Assembly: GCF_042429435.1 (NCBI RefSeq)
Contig: NZ_JBHMAF010000010.1
Length of the DNA stretch: 64,000 nt
Reading direction: 5' to 3' (one strand)
Origin: Ectobacillus funiculus
GTDB lineage: Bacteria; Bacillota; Bacilli; Bacillales; Bacillaceae_G
Of the stretch, positions 1 through 9,207 are shown piece by piece. The translations under genes and the position numbers were made by a program. The notes under the pieces were generated by a model. That model saw only the letters and a list, made by a program, of their open reading frames with translations, was not told where the DNA came from and did no database searches. Every line of letters starts with the position of its first letter. Position 1 is the first letter of the stretch.

Positions 1-404
1 AACTCAAAATGCGGGTAATCTTTGAATGAGGCCCAATCTCCGCCCCATTTAAAACCACGTGCTTTCATAGCTGCGACAACCTTTTTAAAGTCGCTATTCA
101 CATCCCAAATCACGTCAGAGCCATCTGATGTATAAAGGCAAAGGTCCACAGCCACACCAAAGTTATGATTAGACTGTCCACCTCTTGCGTTTGTTACAAT
201 GGACCCGCTTGTTGTTCTCCCTTGTGCATACAAAGAGTTTTGTTCCGCAATGGAACGGTATCCTTGTGCGACACAAACATAAATTCCTTGTGCATGCATT
301 TCTGCAATCACCTGTCGTGTTTTTACAGCTGTTTCGCGATTCATTCCCTCTGCATTTAACCTACGATTAGCTCTATCTAGCAGCCATTGTAAGGATAATG
401 CCAT
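1..404 (-). CDS. M15-family D-Ala-D-Ala/L-Ala-D-Glu-type peptidase, partial (cut by window edge)
   Basis: The minus strand from an ATG at 402-404 reads 134 codons and runs off the window. A strong ribosome site (AAAGGAGAG) precedes the start. Residues 47-63 (QGYRSIAEQNSLYAQGR) and the zinc-site block SNHNFGVAVD (His80, Asp87), followed by PHFE near residue 131 (His132), are the signature of VanY/CwlK-type metallopeptidases that cut peptidoglycan stem peptides, including phage endolysins and Bacillus CwlK. There is no signal peptide at the N-terminus, which begins directly with the catalytic fold; this fits an endolysin-like or spore/mother-cell enzyme. The C-terminus is not visible, so a cell-wall-binding domain cannot be judged. 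Family assignment is firm; the substrate is inferred. Confidence 0.85.
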   Translation of the reverse strand, partial: MALSLQWLLDRANRRLNAEGMNRETAVKTRQVIAEMHAQGIYVCVAQGYRSIAEQNSLYAQGRTTSGSIVTNARGGQSNHNFGVAVDLCLYTSDGSDVIWDVNSDFKKVVAAMKARGFKWGGDWASFKDYPHFE

Positions 405-581
405 TGTGCAATCTCTCCTTTTTCTCCATGATATGTCCATAAACAAGTAACTGTAGCAACTATCTACACATTATTCTGAACATCCCCACGTTGCTACTCA
501 CAGCCCATATATCAAAAGGACGTTAGAGCTAAGCCAACCAATATGAAAAGCACAACGCATGCTGTCCCCCTCCTTTCTTAT

Positions 582-715
582 TACACTGTAGGGAGGCATA
601 AATTTTCAGCTAGGAGTGAATTCGACGAAGCTGAAAATTTTAGGAATACAGTGTAAGTGCAACTACGCCTCTGTCTTCGCCCAAGAGCAGGGCTTGCCAA
701 TCGGCGAGTTTTTTC
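582..715 (+). repeat. 135-bp dispersed repeat, copy 1
   Basis: Full-length copy and the clearest example of the 5' stem: AAATTTTCAGCT pairs with AGCTGAAAATTT without mismatch, and the outer arms ACTGTA/TACAGT also pair. Family architecture in order: outer arm, inner arm, loop with ATTCGACG, inner and outer return arms, GCAACTACGCCTCTG segment, central hairpin, then terminator CTCGCC-AATC-GGCGAG and a T-run. Here the terminator left arm is CTTGCC. It lies between the divergent M15 peptidase and glycosyltransferase genes. Confidence 0.9.
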
Positions 716-855
716 CTTGGATATATATCGATTATTAGTGAATTTGGGTCAATCTGTTGGGCATGGTGAACAAAAGGCGGGTAAACATAGCACGAAAAAA
801 GAAGGAGCTGTCCATAAATCAGTTACACTGACTTGTAGACAGCCCTTTTCTTTCG

Positions 856-925
856 TACTTTAAGAAAATATTAAAGTTCCGCTAAGGGTGAACTTGATGT
901 AATGAGGAATTTTAGGGTTTAGGTA
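856..925 (+). repeat. Fragment of the 135-bp repeat (5' half, degenerate)
   Basis: The stretch carries recognisable blocks of the family's 5' half (TACTTTAAGAAA, then CCGCTAAGGGTGAAC, then GAGGAATTTTAGG) but has no central hairpin or terminator. It probably represents an old, decaying copy just upstream of copy 2. Confidence 0.6.
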
Positions 926-973
926 AAGATGACGAGCAGGCCTAATGTGTACATTACCAGGGATTGTTATATC

Positions 974-1108
974 TCACTTTAAGAAAGTGTAAATTCCCAG
1001 CTAGGGGTGAACTAGATATAGCAGGAAATTTTAGGAATACAGTATAAGTACAACTACGCCTCTGTCTTCGCCTAAGAGTAGGGCTCGCCAATTGGCCGGT
1101 TTTCTTTA
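974..1108 (+). repeat. 135-bp dispersed repeat, copy 2
   Basis: Full length. The inner arms AAATTCCC and GGAAATTT pair through G-T wobbles. The terminator loop region is changed to GCCAATTGGC, which keeps a hairpin of different register before TTTTCTTTA. Confidence 0.9.
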
Positions 1109-1715
1109 CCTGCACTTGCCAATATGAGAACTTCTATGAAAACGCTACAATCATACTCATTCCCTCTCATGCGCAGCCCAACAGCAAATCCCCCATTGGT
1201 AATTCGTCACTTATTCTGTATATTCGATTTTTTTGATAATATAGATCTGGGCGCAGGATAATTTTATAGTATCAAACCTGTATAGGGCATGGAGTACAGA
1301 AGATTAATGTACAAATTATAAGTGAACAATGCTATAATGATAATTTGTTGATGTGTAAATAGTTATGCCGGTATCCTATAAGAATCTAGATATTATGATA
1401 AATATAGAAAAGCCTATGGATTCACAGAATATGAGGGGAGGCAGCCTATTTTACTGATAGTCATGAAAAGGTATCGATTTTAGCTGAATTACCAAACTTC
1501 AATCAGATAGAGAGTTTTCTATGTACTCAGAATTGAATTTCTATACTATAGAGTGTATGAGAAGCTGCGGCCACCTTCATACTTTATATATTATCTTGTG
1601 TTAGACCTCACAGAATGTACATTTAAAGCTAGAAAAAGCAATAAGGGTTTATGGTGTACCGGATTACTTTTAGTTCTTCTGATGATCGAGTTTTGGGATA
1701 AAGGAGATTGAAAAG
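1109..1715 (+). other. Long untranslated region upstream of the polysaccharide locus
   Basis: No open frame with a convincing ribosome site or family resemblance was found. A TATAAT at 1333-1338 is a candidate -10 for the downstream glycosyltransferase operon, with only a poor -35 (TACAAA at 1310). If used, the leader would be about 370 nt. The region is AT-rich and holds nothing else I can name. Confidence 0.35.
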
Positions 1716-2498
1716 ATGAGTGCAATGGTTGCTGTTAGCATTGTAACATATAATAGTAAGCATATTTTTAAGGTTCTTGATAATATTAAGCAGCAATTTG
1801 GAGAAGATAAGCGCTTTCGTTTTGTTATTTTTGACAATAATTCAGAGGAAGAATATAAACAACGTTTGAAAACATATGAGGATTTTGTAGATATTACCTT
1901 CTATCATGAAAATAATGGCTTTGGCTTTGGTCACAACTATAATCTGCTGAGGGCCACTGAGAAGTACTTCCTTGTTTTTAATCCGGATATTATCTTGAGC
2001 AGACAGGACTTGTTAGATATGCTTCAGATTATGGAAAATGACAATTCTGTATCTTTGCTGGTGCCGAAAGTGCTGAACGCAGATAAAACAACGCAGCACT
2101 TAGTGAGGGATCGTGTATCTGTATTTGATTATGCCCTGCGCTTTATCCCGTTCAAATTTGTTAAGAAGCTATTTTGGAGGAGACTTCATTCCTACGAATG
2201 CCGCGATTTGCCGGATGACAGAAATGTAGATATTCGGATTGGTTCAGGATGCTTCATGCTTGTTAGAGGGAAGGATTTTCAAGCTGTTTCAGGCTTCGAT
2301 GACCGATATTTTATGTACTTCGAAGATTATGACCTCTGTTTAAAGCTAAAGAAACAAAACAAGAGGGTTGTATATACTCCATTTTCTGCGGTGATTCATT
2401 ATTATGAGAGAGGGGCTCATAAAAATTCGAGGTTATTCAAAATCTTTATGCAATCCATGTATAAATTCTTTAATAAATGGGGCTGGAGATTGTTTTAA
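1716..2498 (+). CDS. GT2 glycosyltransferase, WbbL/rhamnosyltransferase-like
   Basis: A GT-A fold, inverting family 2 glycosyltransferase of 260 residues. The N-terminus has VSIVTYNSKHI (nucleotide-sugar binding start), then FDNNSEEE, NGFGFGHNYN and VFNPDI, the last corresponding to the DxD-type metal site of WbbL-like rhamnosyltransferases. The central GSGCFMLVRG and the FEDYDLCLK motif give the acceptor-side catalytic block. It has no membrane segment and should act on the inner face of the membrane. An AAAGGAG site precedes the ATG. It opens the cluster that also makes dTDP-rhamnose, so rhamnose transfer is a reasonable inference. The acceptor is unknown. Confidence 0.85.
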   Translation: MSAMVAVSIVTYNSKHIFKVLDNIKQQFGEDKRFRFVIFDNNSEEEYKQRLKTYEDFVDITFYHENNGFGFGHNYNLLRATEKYFLVFNPDIILSRQDLLDMLQIMENDNSVSLLVPKVLNADKTTQHLVRDRVSVFDYALRFIPFKFVKKLFWRRLHSYECRDLPDDRNVDIRIGSGCFMLVRGKDFQAVSGFDDRYFMYFEDYDLCLKLKKQNKRVVYTPFSAVIHYYERGAHKNSRLFKIFMQSMYKFFNKWGWRLF

Positions 2499-2552
2499 GA
2501 AAGGAACAGAACATAATATTTTGTCATATTGCTTGTGGGAGTGAGGATTGCG

Positions 2553-3896
2553 GTGAATAGGTTTGAAAAATGGCTGTTAACAGTTTTTTTTATTGAGTTA
2601 TTTATTGGCGGCGGCGGGAGACTCATTGACTTTGGAGTTCTATCCATTCGGCAAGTATTGTTTCTGCTCATATTATGTACATTTGTTTTTAGAATTTTAA
2701 AGAACAAACAATTTTTAGATAGAAATGTGAATACATTTTTTGACTTTAATATCACTTCAGTAGCTATCTATATGCTTGTGACCTGGTTTGGGGTCAGCGC
2801 TTTAATTGGTCTGATACACGGACATGCTTTATCCACTGTTGCAATGGACTTTTTTCGTGTATCTTTCTTTTTATTATATTTTCCTCTTGCTTATTACATA
2901 TCAGAGGAGCGCTATAGGAAGAGTAAAATTATCAGCATTTTAAAATATTCTTCCCTAATTGTTGCTGTCTTTACGATTTTAATTTCGTTGGCTGGAAAAA
3001 CGATATTTAACAATAATTTCGATGTATTTTATAATTTTATTAACTCTATTATGAACGATGATTTATTTTTCAGACCAAGCCACAGTGTTTTCTATAAGGG
3101 ACATTTCTTTGTTTTAATGGGCTTATTGGTTTCGTTAAATGCTGTTTTAAGTAAACAGGGTTCAAAGGTTGATGTAGTAAACATTATCGTTTGTTTGATT
3201 TCGATCATCTGGTCAGAGACAAGGGGCTTTTTATTAGCGATTATGTTTGGCATACTATTCATTGTCATGATGGATGTGAAAACATTTACTGATCAGATAA
3301 AAGGCTTATGGAAAAAAGCTGTGCATCTGTTAAACTCAAAGTTTATTCTCAAGAAAATTGTGGTTTCCTTATTGATTGTGATAGCTGTTCCGTTTATGTA
3401 CAAGTACATGACAATTGAGCGCTTTGGTACAGAAACTGTTTCTCAGCAAAAGCCAAAAGCTCCTGCTGAAAAGCCGGAGGAGCCACAAGTTAATGATGTA
3501 AGCGTAAATTCACGTCTAGAGTTTATTTCTGCATCTAAGGATCTTGTTTTTAAAAATGTCCCAGCATTTGTAGTCGGTAGCGGCTATGGGACAGAAATTG
3601 CCGGAAGAGATTCAGGAATTGAGATGAGCTTTTTAGATATTCTCGTTGAACAAGGGGTAATCGGCTTAGCGCTTTGGCTGTATGTATGCTTTATCATTTT
3701 CTATAATTACCACCTCGTTTATAAGGCGCAAGGATCAGTCGAAACAACCGATATATCTTTATTAGCCTGTATAGCAGCGCTAGTGCTGTTAACGAATATT
3801 AATCCTTTCATCAACAACCCGTTAGGAATTGGATTTATATTAACTGTATTAGTGCTTTCAAAAAATAAAAGAGATGCTTTGAAAAGAGCCGTCTAA
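2553..3896 (+). CDS. O-antigen ligase/polymerase-like (Wzy) membrane protein
   Basis: A multi-pass membrane protein of about 447 residues with roughly ten or more hydrophobic segments. A large hydrophilic loop (around residues 300-365, rich in Pro, Glu and Lys) lies between the late segments. This topology, and SETRGFLLAI plus the VNSRLEFISASKDLV region following the loop, match the Wzy_C/O-antigen ligase superfamily, which joins lipid-linked sugar repeats on the outer face of the membrane. The GTG at 2553 is chosen because a GGGAGTGAGG stretch precedes it; a TTG at 2529 in the same frame is the alternative. It sits between GT genes, so it probably polymerises the glycan they build. No flippase (Wzx) is visible in the window. 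Confidence 0.75.
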   Translation: MNRFEKWLLTVFFIELFIGGGGRLIDFGVLSIRQVLFLLILCTFVFRILKNKQFLDRNVNTFFDFNITSVAIYMLVTWFGVSALIGLIHGHALSTVAMDFFRVSFFLLYFPLAYYISEERYRKSKIISILKYSSLIVAVFTILISLAGKTIFNNNFDVFYNFINSIMNDDLFFRPSHSVFYKGHFFVLMGLLVSLNAVLSKQGSKVDVVNIIVCLISIIWSETRGFLLAIMFGILFIVMMDVKTFTDQIKGLWKKAVHLLNSKFILKKIVVSLLIVIAVPFMYKYMTIERFGTETVSQQKPKAPAEKPEEPQVNDVSVNSRLEFISASKDLVFKNVPAFVVGSGYGTEIAGRDSGIEMSFLDILVEQGVIGLALWLYVCFIIFYNYHLVYKAQGSVETTDISLLACIAALVLLTNINPFINNPLGIGFILTVLVLSKNKRDALKRAV

Positions 3897-3925
3897 TGGA
3901 TGGCAAAAGTTAAGAAGGTAATGAT

Positions 3926-4759
3926 ATGAAAACTACAGTTGTAATGGTTGTATATAAACAAAAATTAGAACAATCACGAACATTTCAAACGATACGCCGC
4001 ACTTTTTTTACAGGAGGGCGGCTAAGGGATGAGGTTCATGTGATTATTTATGATAATAGTCCAGAGCCTCAAAGTGTCCCAAGGGAATATGCGGATGCAT
4101 TCACATACAAGCATGACTCGAGAAACTTAGGCATTGCAGTCGCATATAACTATGCCTGGCAGGCTGCAAAGCAGCATAATAGTGAATGGCTCATATTGCT
4201 CGACCATGATACAGAGCTTACACAGGCTTATGCCGATGCGGTACTTTCTCTGGAAAAGGTTGATAGGGACCAAACCGCGGCTGTTGTTCCTAAGGTTATT
4301 TGTAACGAGGTTATGATTTCTCCTGTATTTAGCGATACTTTACAGCCTTTAAAGGCTGTAAGACCCGAAACAGGGATTCAGCAGCGACCGATTATGGCAA
4401 TCAATTCTGGAGCAGCAGTAAATATGCAATTCTTAAATCAACTTGGTGGTTTTAATGAGGAATTTCCGCTGGATTTTCTGGATCATTGGCTCTTCTATGA
4501 AGTGTATGAGCGAGGATACAAAAGCTTTGTACTAGATGTTACATTAGAGCACGAGCTCTCCGTTATGAATTATGATACGGTTTCTCTGCAGCGATATAAA
4601 AGTATATTAGGCTCAGAAATACATTTTTATAAAAATTACAAAAAAGGCTTGTTGAAACGATATAAAAGACAGCTGCTGCTGCGAACTGTAAAGCAGCTTG
4701 TCTTTGTAAGGAATAAGAGCATTGCGTTTCATACATTACGTCAATTATTGACAGTATAG
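3926..4759 (+). CDS. GT2 glycosyltransferase (probable rhamnosyltransferase)
   Basis: A 277-residue cytoplasmic GT2 enzyme. It starts TTVVMVVYKQ, continues with IIYDNSPEP and NLGIAVAYNYAW, and has the metal-binding block LLDHDTELT near residue 91. The GGFNEEFPLDFLDHWL block is typical of rhamnosyltransferases of O-antigen and cell-wall polysaccharide clusters. GGTAATG spacing supports the ATG start. It lies 29 nt after the polymerase gene and 15 nt before the next GT, so it is in one transcription unit. Donor assignment (dTDP-rhamnose) is inferred from the neighbouring rfb genes only. Confidence 0.82.
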   Translation: MKTTVVMVVYKQKLEQSRTFQTIRRTFFTGGRLRDEVHVIIYDNSPEPQSVPREYADAFTYKHDSRNLGIAVAYNYAWQAAKQHNSEWLILLDHDTELTQAYADAVLSLEKVDRDQTAAVVPKVICNEVMISPVFSDTLQPLKAVRPETGIQQRPIMAINSGAAVNMQFLNQLGGFNEEFPLDFLDHWLFYEVYERGYKSFVLDVTLEHELSVMNYDTVSLQRYKSILGSEIHFYKNYKKGLLKRYKRQLLLRTVKQLVFVRNKSIAFHTLRQLLTV

Positions 4760-4774
4760 AAAGGATTTTCGTGT

Positions 4775-5488
4775 ATGATATCCGTGTGTATAGCAACATA
4801 TAACGGGTCTAACTTCATTACTCGTCAATTGGATTCTGTCTTGGCACAGCTTGGGGAGAATGACCAAGTGGTTGTAGTAGATGATTGTTCAAAGGACCGT
4901 ACCGTTCAGATGATACAGGAGACGTATGGAGACCGAGTAGAGGTGTACGTAAACGAACAAAACCTAGGTGTGATGAAAAGCTTTGAGAAGGCGATTTCTA
5001 AGGCAACTGGGGATATCTTGTTTTTATGTGACCAGGATGATATTTGGTTAGAGAATAAAGTTGAGACTGTATTATCAGTATTTGCGCAAACAGATGCGAC
5101 GCTTGTGGCGCATGATGCGTATGTAACAGATGGGGAAGGAAATATTTTAAGCACGTCTTGGAATAAATACAACAACAATCAAGAGCAAGGAATTCTTGGT
5201 AACATTATCAAGAATGGTTTCACTGGTTGTTGTATGGCCTTTAAAAAAGAGCTTGTTTCGAATATCGTGCCGTTTCCTGAAAAGATTGAAATGCATGACC
5301 AATGGATTGCCTTAGTATGTATGATGGAAAATAAGAAAATTGTCTACGTGAAAGAGCCTTTAATGAAGTATGTAAGGCATGGCGGAAACGTAACGGGCAC
5401 TAGAAAACGACCTTTAGGGGAAAAGCTAAAGGGAAGAGTGGGAACGGTTCAAGAGATTCTTCGTTATAAAATGGCATCTAAACGTTAA
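4775..5488 (+). CDS. GT2 glycosyltransferase
   Basis: A 237-residue GT2 enzyme with VCIATYNGSNFI at the N-terminus, VVVDDCSKDRT, NLGVMKSFEKA and the LFLCDQDDIWL metal-site block near residue 85. MHDQWIALV is the usual acceptor-side His-Asp motif. It resembles rhamnosyltransferases of the RfbG/EpsE sort and is close in layout to the convergent GT at 9.2-10.1 kb. It is the last gene before a 224-nt gap to rfbA, so rfbACBD may have its own promoter. Confidence 0.85.
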   Translation: MISVCIATYNGSNFITRQLDSVLAQLGENDQVVVVDDCSKDRTVQMIQETYGDRVEVYVNEQNLGVMKSFEKAISKATGDILFLCDQDDIWLENKVETVLSVFAQTDATLVAHDAYVTDGEGNILSTSWNKYNNNQEQGILGNIIKNGFTGCCMAFKKELVSNIVPFPEKIEMHDQWIALVCMMENKKIVYVKEPLMKYVRHGGNVTGTRKRPLGEKLKGRVGTVQEILRYKMASKR

Positions 5489-5712
5489 AATTTGATTACT
5501 AAATGGTCACAATACGAAATATATGCTGTCGGTTTTTGGCTATTTTTATTATGATGTGAGTAGTGGTATAAAAATGTAGTTGGTTATTGTCAAAGGTCCA
5601 TTTTCATAATTGGAGGATGCGATAATAGAAAGGACAAGTTTTTTATTATCGATTGATGGCTAACCCTAGATGGTGACAAAACGAACTGAATAGTAAGGAG
5701 AGGAAGTTTGGC

Positions 5713-6585
5713 ATGAAGGGAATTATTTTAGCTGGTGGAAGCGGTACACGTTTGTACCCATTAACAAAAGTTGTGTCTAAACAGCTTTTGCCTGTATACG
5801 ACAAACCAATGATTTATTATCCGCTTTCTGTATTAATGTTGGCAGGAATCAAGGATATTTTAGTGATCTCTACACCACAGGACATTGGACGCTTTGAACA
5901 GATCCTGGGAGATGGTTCTGATTTGGGCATCCATCTTTCTTATGCGGTTCAACCAGATCCAGGCGGGTTGGCTCAAGCTTTCCTCATCGGTGAAGAATTT
6001 ATCGGAGATGACAATGTTGCGCTTGTGCTTGGGGATAATATTTTCTATGGTCATGGATTAACGGATCTGCTATGCAAGGCAGCTGCTCGCCAAGAAGGTG
6101 CGACAGTGTTTGGCTATTATGTAAATGACCCAGAACGCTTTGGGGTTGTTGAGTTCGATAAAGAAGGAAAGGCTGTTTCCATCGAGGAAAAGCCAGAGGT
6201 ACCGAAATCCAATTATGCAGTAACAGGTCTTTATTTTTATGATAACCGTGTTATCGACATTGCGAAAAGCATCAAGCCTTCTCCGCGTGGTGAGCTTGAG
6301 ATTACCGACGTGAATCAGGCGTATTTGGAGATGGGTGCTTTGAATGTAGAGCTTCTTGGCCGCGGCTATGCATGGCTTGATACAGGTACGCATGAATCTT
6401 TATTAGAAGCATCTCAATTTATTGAAACGATTGAAAAACGTCAAACATTAAAGATTGCTTGTCTTGAGGAAATTGCTTTTAGAATGGGTTATATTTCAAA
6501 GGAAAAGCTATTAGAGCTAGCTGAGCCACTCAAGAAAAACCAATATGGGCAATACTTATTAAAAATCGCAAGCCAATCGAAGTAG
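5713..6585 (+). CDS. rfbA: Glucose-1-phosphate thymidylyltransferase
   Basis: RmlA condenses glucose-1-phosphate with dTTP to dTDP-glucose, the first step to dTDP-L-rhamnose. The N-terminus MKGIILAGGSGTRLYPLT carries the nucleotide-binding GGxGTRLxP signature, followed by SKQLLPVYDKPMIYYPLS, LGDNIFYG and EEKPEVPKSNYAVTGLYFYD. At 290 residues it is the long (RmlA) form. GGAGAGG lies upstream of the ATG. It is followed by rfbC after 9 nt. The four rfb genes are contiguous and in the same direction. Confidence 0.95.
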   Translation: MKGIILAGGSGTRLYPLTKVVSKQLLPVYDKPMIYYPLSVLMLAGIKDILVISTPQDIGRFEQILGDGSDLGIHLSYAVQPDPGGLAQAFLIGEEFIGDDNVALVLGDNIFYGHGLTDLLCKAAARQEGATVFGYYVNDPERFGVVEFDKEGKAVSIEEKPEVPKSNYAVTGLYFYDNRVIDIAKSIKPSPRGELEITDVNQAYLEMGALNVELLGRGYAWLDTGTHESLLEASQFIETIEKRQTLKIACLEEIAFRMGYISKEKLLELAEPLKKNQYGQYLLKIASQSK

Positions 6586-6594
6586 GTGAAAATA

Positions 6595-7152
6595 ATGAAC
6601 ATTATAAAAACAAAGATTGAAGATGTAGTAATTTTAGAACCAAAGGTATTTGGTGATCACCGCGGTTATTTTATGGAAAGCTACAATAAGGATGTCTTCG
6701 AGACACTCGGATTAAAGCATGATTTCATTCAAGATAACCAATCATTATCCGCACCGGTCGGAACATTGCGCGGATTACACTTTCAATTAAATCCAAAAGC
6801 ACAAACAAAGGTAGTCCGTTGTATTACTGGTGCTATTTATGACGTAGCAGTTGATATTCGCAAAGGCTCTCCAACATATGGTCAATGGGTTGGCGTGATT
6901 TTGAGCGAGCATAATAAGCGTCAGCTGGTTGTACCGAAGGGCTTTGCTCATGGCTTCTGCACTTTGGTTCCAGATACAACTGTTGCTTATAAAGTAGACG
7001 AGTATTACTCGCCAGAGCATGATGGGGGAATCCTGTGGAACGACCCGGCACTTGGCATTGATTGGCCAACAACAAATCCAATTCTTTCAGAAAAAGATAC
7101 AAAGCATCCAGTGCTAGCAGAAGCTACTCTGAATTTTGTGTACGAGAAATAG
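6595..7152 (+). CDS. rfbC: dTDP-4-dehydrorhamnose 3,5-epimerase
   Basis: RmlC epimerises C3 and C5 of dTDP-4-keto-6-deoxyglucose. Visible hallmarks are the start block VFGDHRGYFMESYN, the QDNQSLS and GTLRGLHFQ motifs (catalytic His), VAVDIRKGSPTYGQW and PKGFAHGF. The ATG at 6595 has AGGTG seven nt upstream; an in-frame GTG at 6586 is less likely. 185 residues is normal for the family. Confidence 0.95.
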   Translation: MNIIKTKIEDVVILEPKVFGDHRGYFMESYNKDVFETLGLKHDFIQDNQSLSAPVGTLRGLHFQLNPKAQTKVVRCITGAIYDVAVDIRKGSPTYGQWVGVILSEHNKRQLVVPKGFAHGFCTLVPDTTVAYKVDEYYSPEHDGGILWNDPALGIDWPTTNPILSEKDTKHPVLAEATLNFVYEK

Positions 7153-7162
7153 GAGGAACAAC

Positions 7163-8185
7163 ATGAAACTATTAGTAACAGGTGGCGCAGGCTTTATCGG
7201 CAGTAACTTTGTGCGCTATATGGTAAACAAATACCCTGAATATCATATCGTAAACCTAGACTTACTCACATATGCAGGAAACCTTGAAAATCTAAAGGAC
7301 ATTGAAACTGCATCTAACTATACATTCGTAAAAGGCGATATCGCTGATCGTGACTTCGTAAATAATTTATTTACTGAACAAAAATTTGATTATGTGTTGA
7401 ATTTCGCAGCTGAATCTCACGTGGATCGCAGCATTACAAACCCTGATATTTTCGTGCAAACGAATATTCAAGGAACACAGGCATTGCTAGATGCTGCAAA
7501 AAACTTTGGTGTGAAGAAATACTTGCAGGTTTCTACAGATGAGGTATACGGTACGCTTGGAGAAACAGGTTACTTCACAGAGGAAACACCGCTAGCAGCG
7601 AATAGCCCGTACAGCGCAAGTAAGGCTGGTGCGGATCTTTTAGTGCGCGCATATCATGAAACATTCGGCTTGCCGGTAAATATTACGCGTTGCTCTAACA
7701 ATTATGGACCATTCCACTTCCCAGAGAAGCTCATTCCATTGATGATTATCAACGCATTGCATGATAAACCGCTTCCTATCTATGGAGATGGATTAAACGT
7801 ACGTGACTGGCTGCACGTAGAGGATCATTGCCAAGCAATTGACCTTGTGCTTCATAATGGACGCAACGGTGAAGTATACAACGTTGGCGGAAATAACGAA
7901 CGTACAAACATTGAAATTGTTAAAACAATTCTAAAACAGTTAGATAAGCCTGAGTCTTTAATTAAATATGTAACTGACCGTCCAGGCCATGACCGCCGTT
8001 ATGCAATCGATGCGACAAAGCTTCGCACAGAGCTAGGCTGGCAGCCAAAATATACATTTGATACAGGAATTGAGCAAACAATCAAATGGTATTTAGAGAA
8101 CAAGGACTGGTGGGAAAACATCATTTCTGGTGAGTACCAATCCTACTTCGAAACACAATATGGCAATAGATTAGGGGCAGAGTAA
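7163..8185 (+). CDS. rfbB: dTDP-glucose 4,6-dehydratase
   Basis: An extended short-chain dehydrogenase with the NAD-binding GGAGFIGSNFVRY at the N-terminus, DLLTYAGNLENL, the STDEVYGTL active-site block and the YSASKAG catalytic Tyr/Lys pair. It converts dTDP-glucose to dTDP-4-keto-6-deoxyglucose. AGGAGG with a 6-nt spacer fixes the ATG at 7163. The stop overlaps the rfbD start by one base (TAATG), which implies translational coupling. Confidence 0.96.
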   Translation: MKLLVTGGAGFIGSNFVRYMVNKYPEYHIVNLDLLTYAGNLENLKDIETASNYTFVKGDIADRDFVNNLFTEQKFDYVLNFAAESHVDRSITNPDIFVQTNIQGTQALLDAAKNFGVKKYLQVSTDEVYGTLGETGYFTEETPLAANSPYSASKAGADLLVRAYHETFGLPVNITRCSNNYGPFHFPEKLIPLMIINALHDKPLPIYGDGLNVRDWLHVEDHCQAIDLVLHNGRNGEVYNVGGNNERTNIEIVKTILKQLDKPESLIKYVTDRPGHDRRYAIDATKLRTELGWQPKYTFDTGIEQTIKWYLENKDWWENIISGEYQSYFETQYGNRLGAE

Positions 8186-9027
8186 TGAAGATTGTCGTAA
8201 CAGGAGCAAAAGGACAGCTTGGACAAGATGTTCTGAAGCAGCTGGAAGAAGGGGCCTTTGAGATCTATCCGCTTGATCGTGCAGCTCTAGAGCTTACAGA
8301 CGAGCAAGCAGTTGCAGCTCACATGGAGAAGATACAGCCAGATGTGATTCTTCACTGCGCCGCTTATACAAATGTAGACGGTGCCGAAACAGATCGCGAA
8401 ACAGCATACCAAGTAAATGGCCTAGCAGCAAAGTATTTAGCTCAGGCCGCTAATAAGCTTGGTGCCAAAATGCTGTATGTTAGCACCGATTATGTATTTA
8501 ACGGCACAGGAAACAAACCGTATGAAGTAGACGAGCCAACTGCACCGCTTGGCGCATACGGTGAAACAAAGCTGGCTGGTGAGGCATTTGTCCAGGAATA
8601 TGCTGAGAAGTTTTTCATTGTACGTACAGCTTGGGTGTTTGGAGTATACGGCAATAACTTTGTGAAAACGATGATCCGTCTTGGAAAAGAGCGCGGAGAA
8701 GTTGGCGTTGTTCATGACCAAGTAGGCTCCCCGACATATACAGTAGATTTAGCTCGCTTTATGATTGAGCTTATGCAATCTGACAAGTACGGTATTTACC
8801 ATGCTACAAATGAAGGCGTATGCTCTTGGTATGAGTTTGCCGTAGAAATTTTCAAGCAAGCAGGCATGGATGTGAAGGTGAAGCCATTAACGACAGAGGA
8901 ATTCCCTCGTCCTGCTGCGCGTCCAAAATATTCTGTGTTAAGCAAAAAGAAAATTGCTGAACAAGGCTTTAAGCCGTTAAGAGATTGGAAGGAAGCGCTG
9001 GCTGCTTACTTAGAAGAGGCGAAATAA
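8185..9027 (+). CDS. rfbD: dTDP-4-dehydrorhamnose reductase
   Basis: RmlD makes dTDP-L-rhamnose using NAD(P)H. It shows VVTGAKGQLGQDV, HCAAYTNVDGAE, STDYVFNG, the catalytic YGETKLAGE and RTAWVFG, then HDQVGSPTYT. 280 residues is standard. It is the last gene of the rhamnose operon and is closed by an intrinsic terminator 11 nt after its stop. Confidence 0.95.
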   Translation: MKIVVTGAKGQLGQDVLKQLEEGAFEIYPLDRAALELTDEQAVAAHMEKIQPDVILHCAAYTNVDGAETDRETAYQVNGLAAKYLAQAANKLGAKMLYVSTDYVFNGTGNKPYEVDEPTAPLGAYGETKLAGEAFVQEYAEKFFIVRTAWVFGVYGNNFVKTMIRLGKERGEVGVVHDQVGSPTYTVDLARFMIELMQSDKYGIYHATNEGVCSWYEFAVEIFKQAGMDVKVKPLTTEEFPRPAARPKYSVLSKKKIAEQGFKPLRDWKEALAAYLEEAK

Positions 9028-9036
9028 TCCAGATAA

Positions 9037-9073
9037 AAAAGAACCGTCATGCTGTGTGACGGTTCTTTTATTT
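9037..9073 (+). terminator. Intrinsic terminator of rfbD
   Basis: An 11-bp stem, AAGAACCGTCA / TGACGGTTCTT with a 7-nt loop, is followed by a T-rich tract. Repeat copy 3 starts directly at the end of the T-rich tract. Confidence 0.9.
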
Positions 9074-9189
9074 TACACTTTAAGAAAGGATAAATTTCCA
9101 GCTAGGAGCCAATTTGACGTGGCCGGAAACTTTAGGAATATAGTTTAAGTGCAGCTCGCCTCTGTCTTTGCCCAAGAGCAGGGCTCACC
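9074..9189 (+). repeat. 135-bp dispersed repeat, copy 3 (3' truncated)
   Basis: 5' stem TTTCC/GGAAA and the central GCCTCTG...CAGGGCTC hairpin are present. The terminal CTCGCC-AATC-GGCGAG hairpin is missing: homology ends at GGGCTCACC, 18 nt before the stop codon of the convergent GT. It abuts the rfbD terminator. Confidence 0.85.
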
Positions 9190-9207
9190 TTTCTTGCTAA
9201 CATCAAC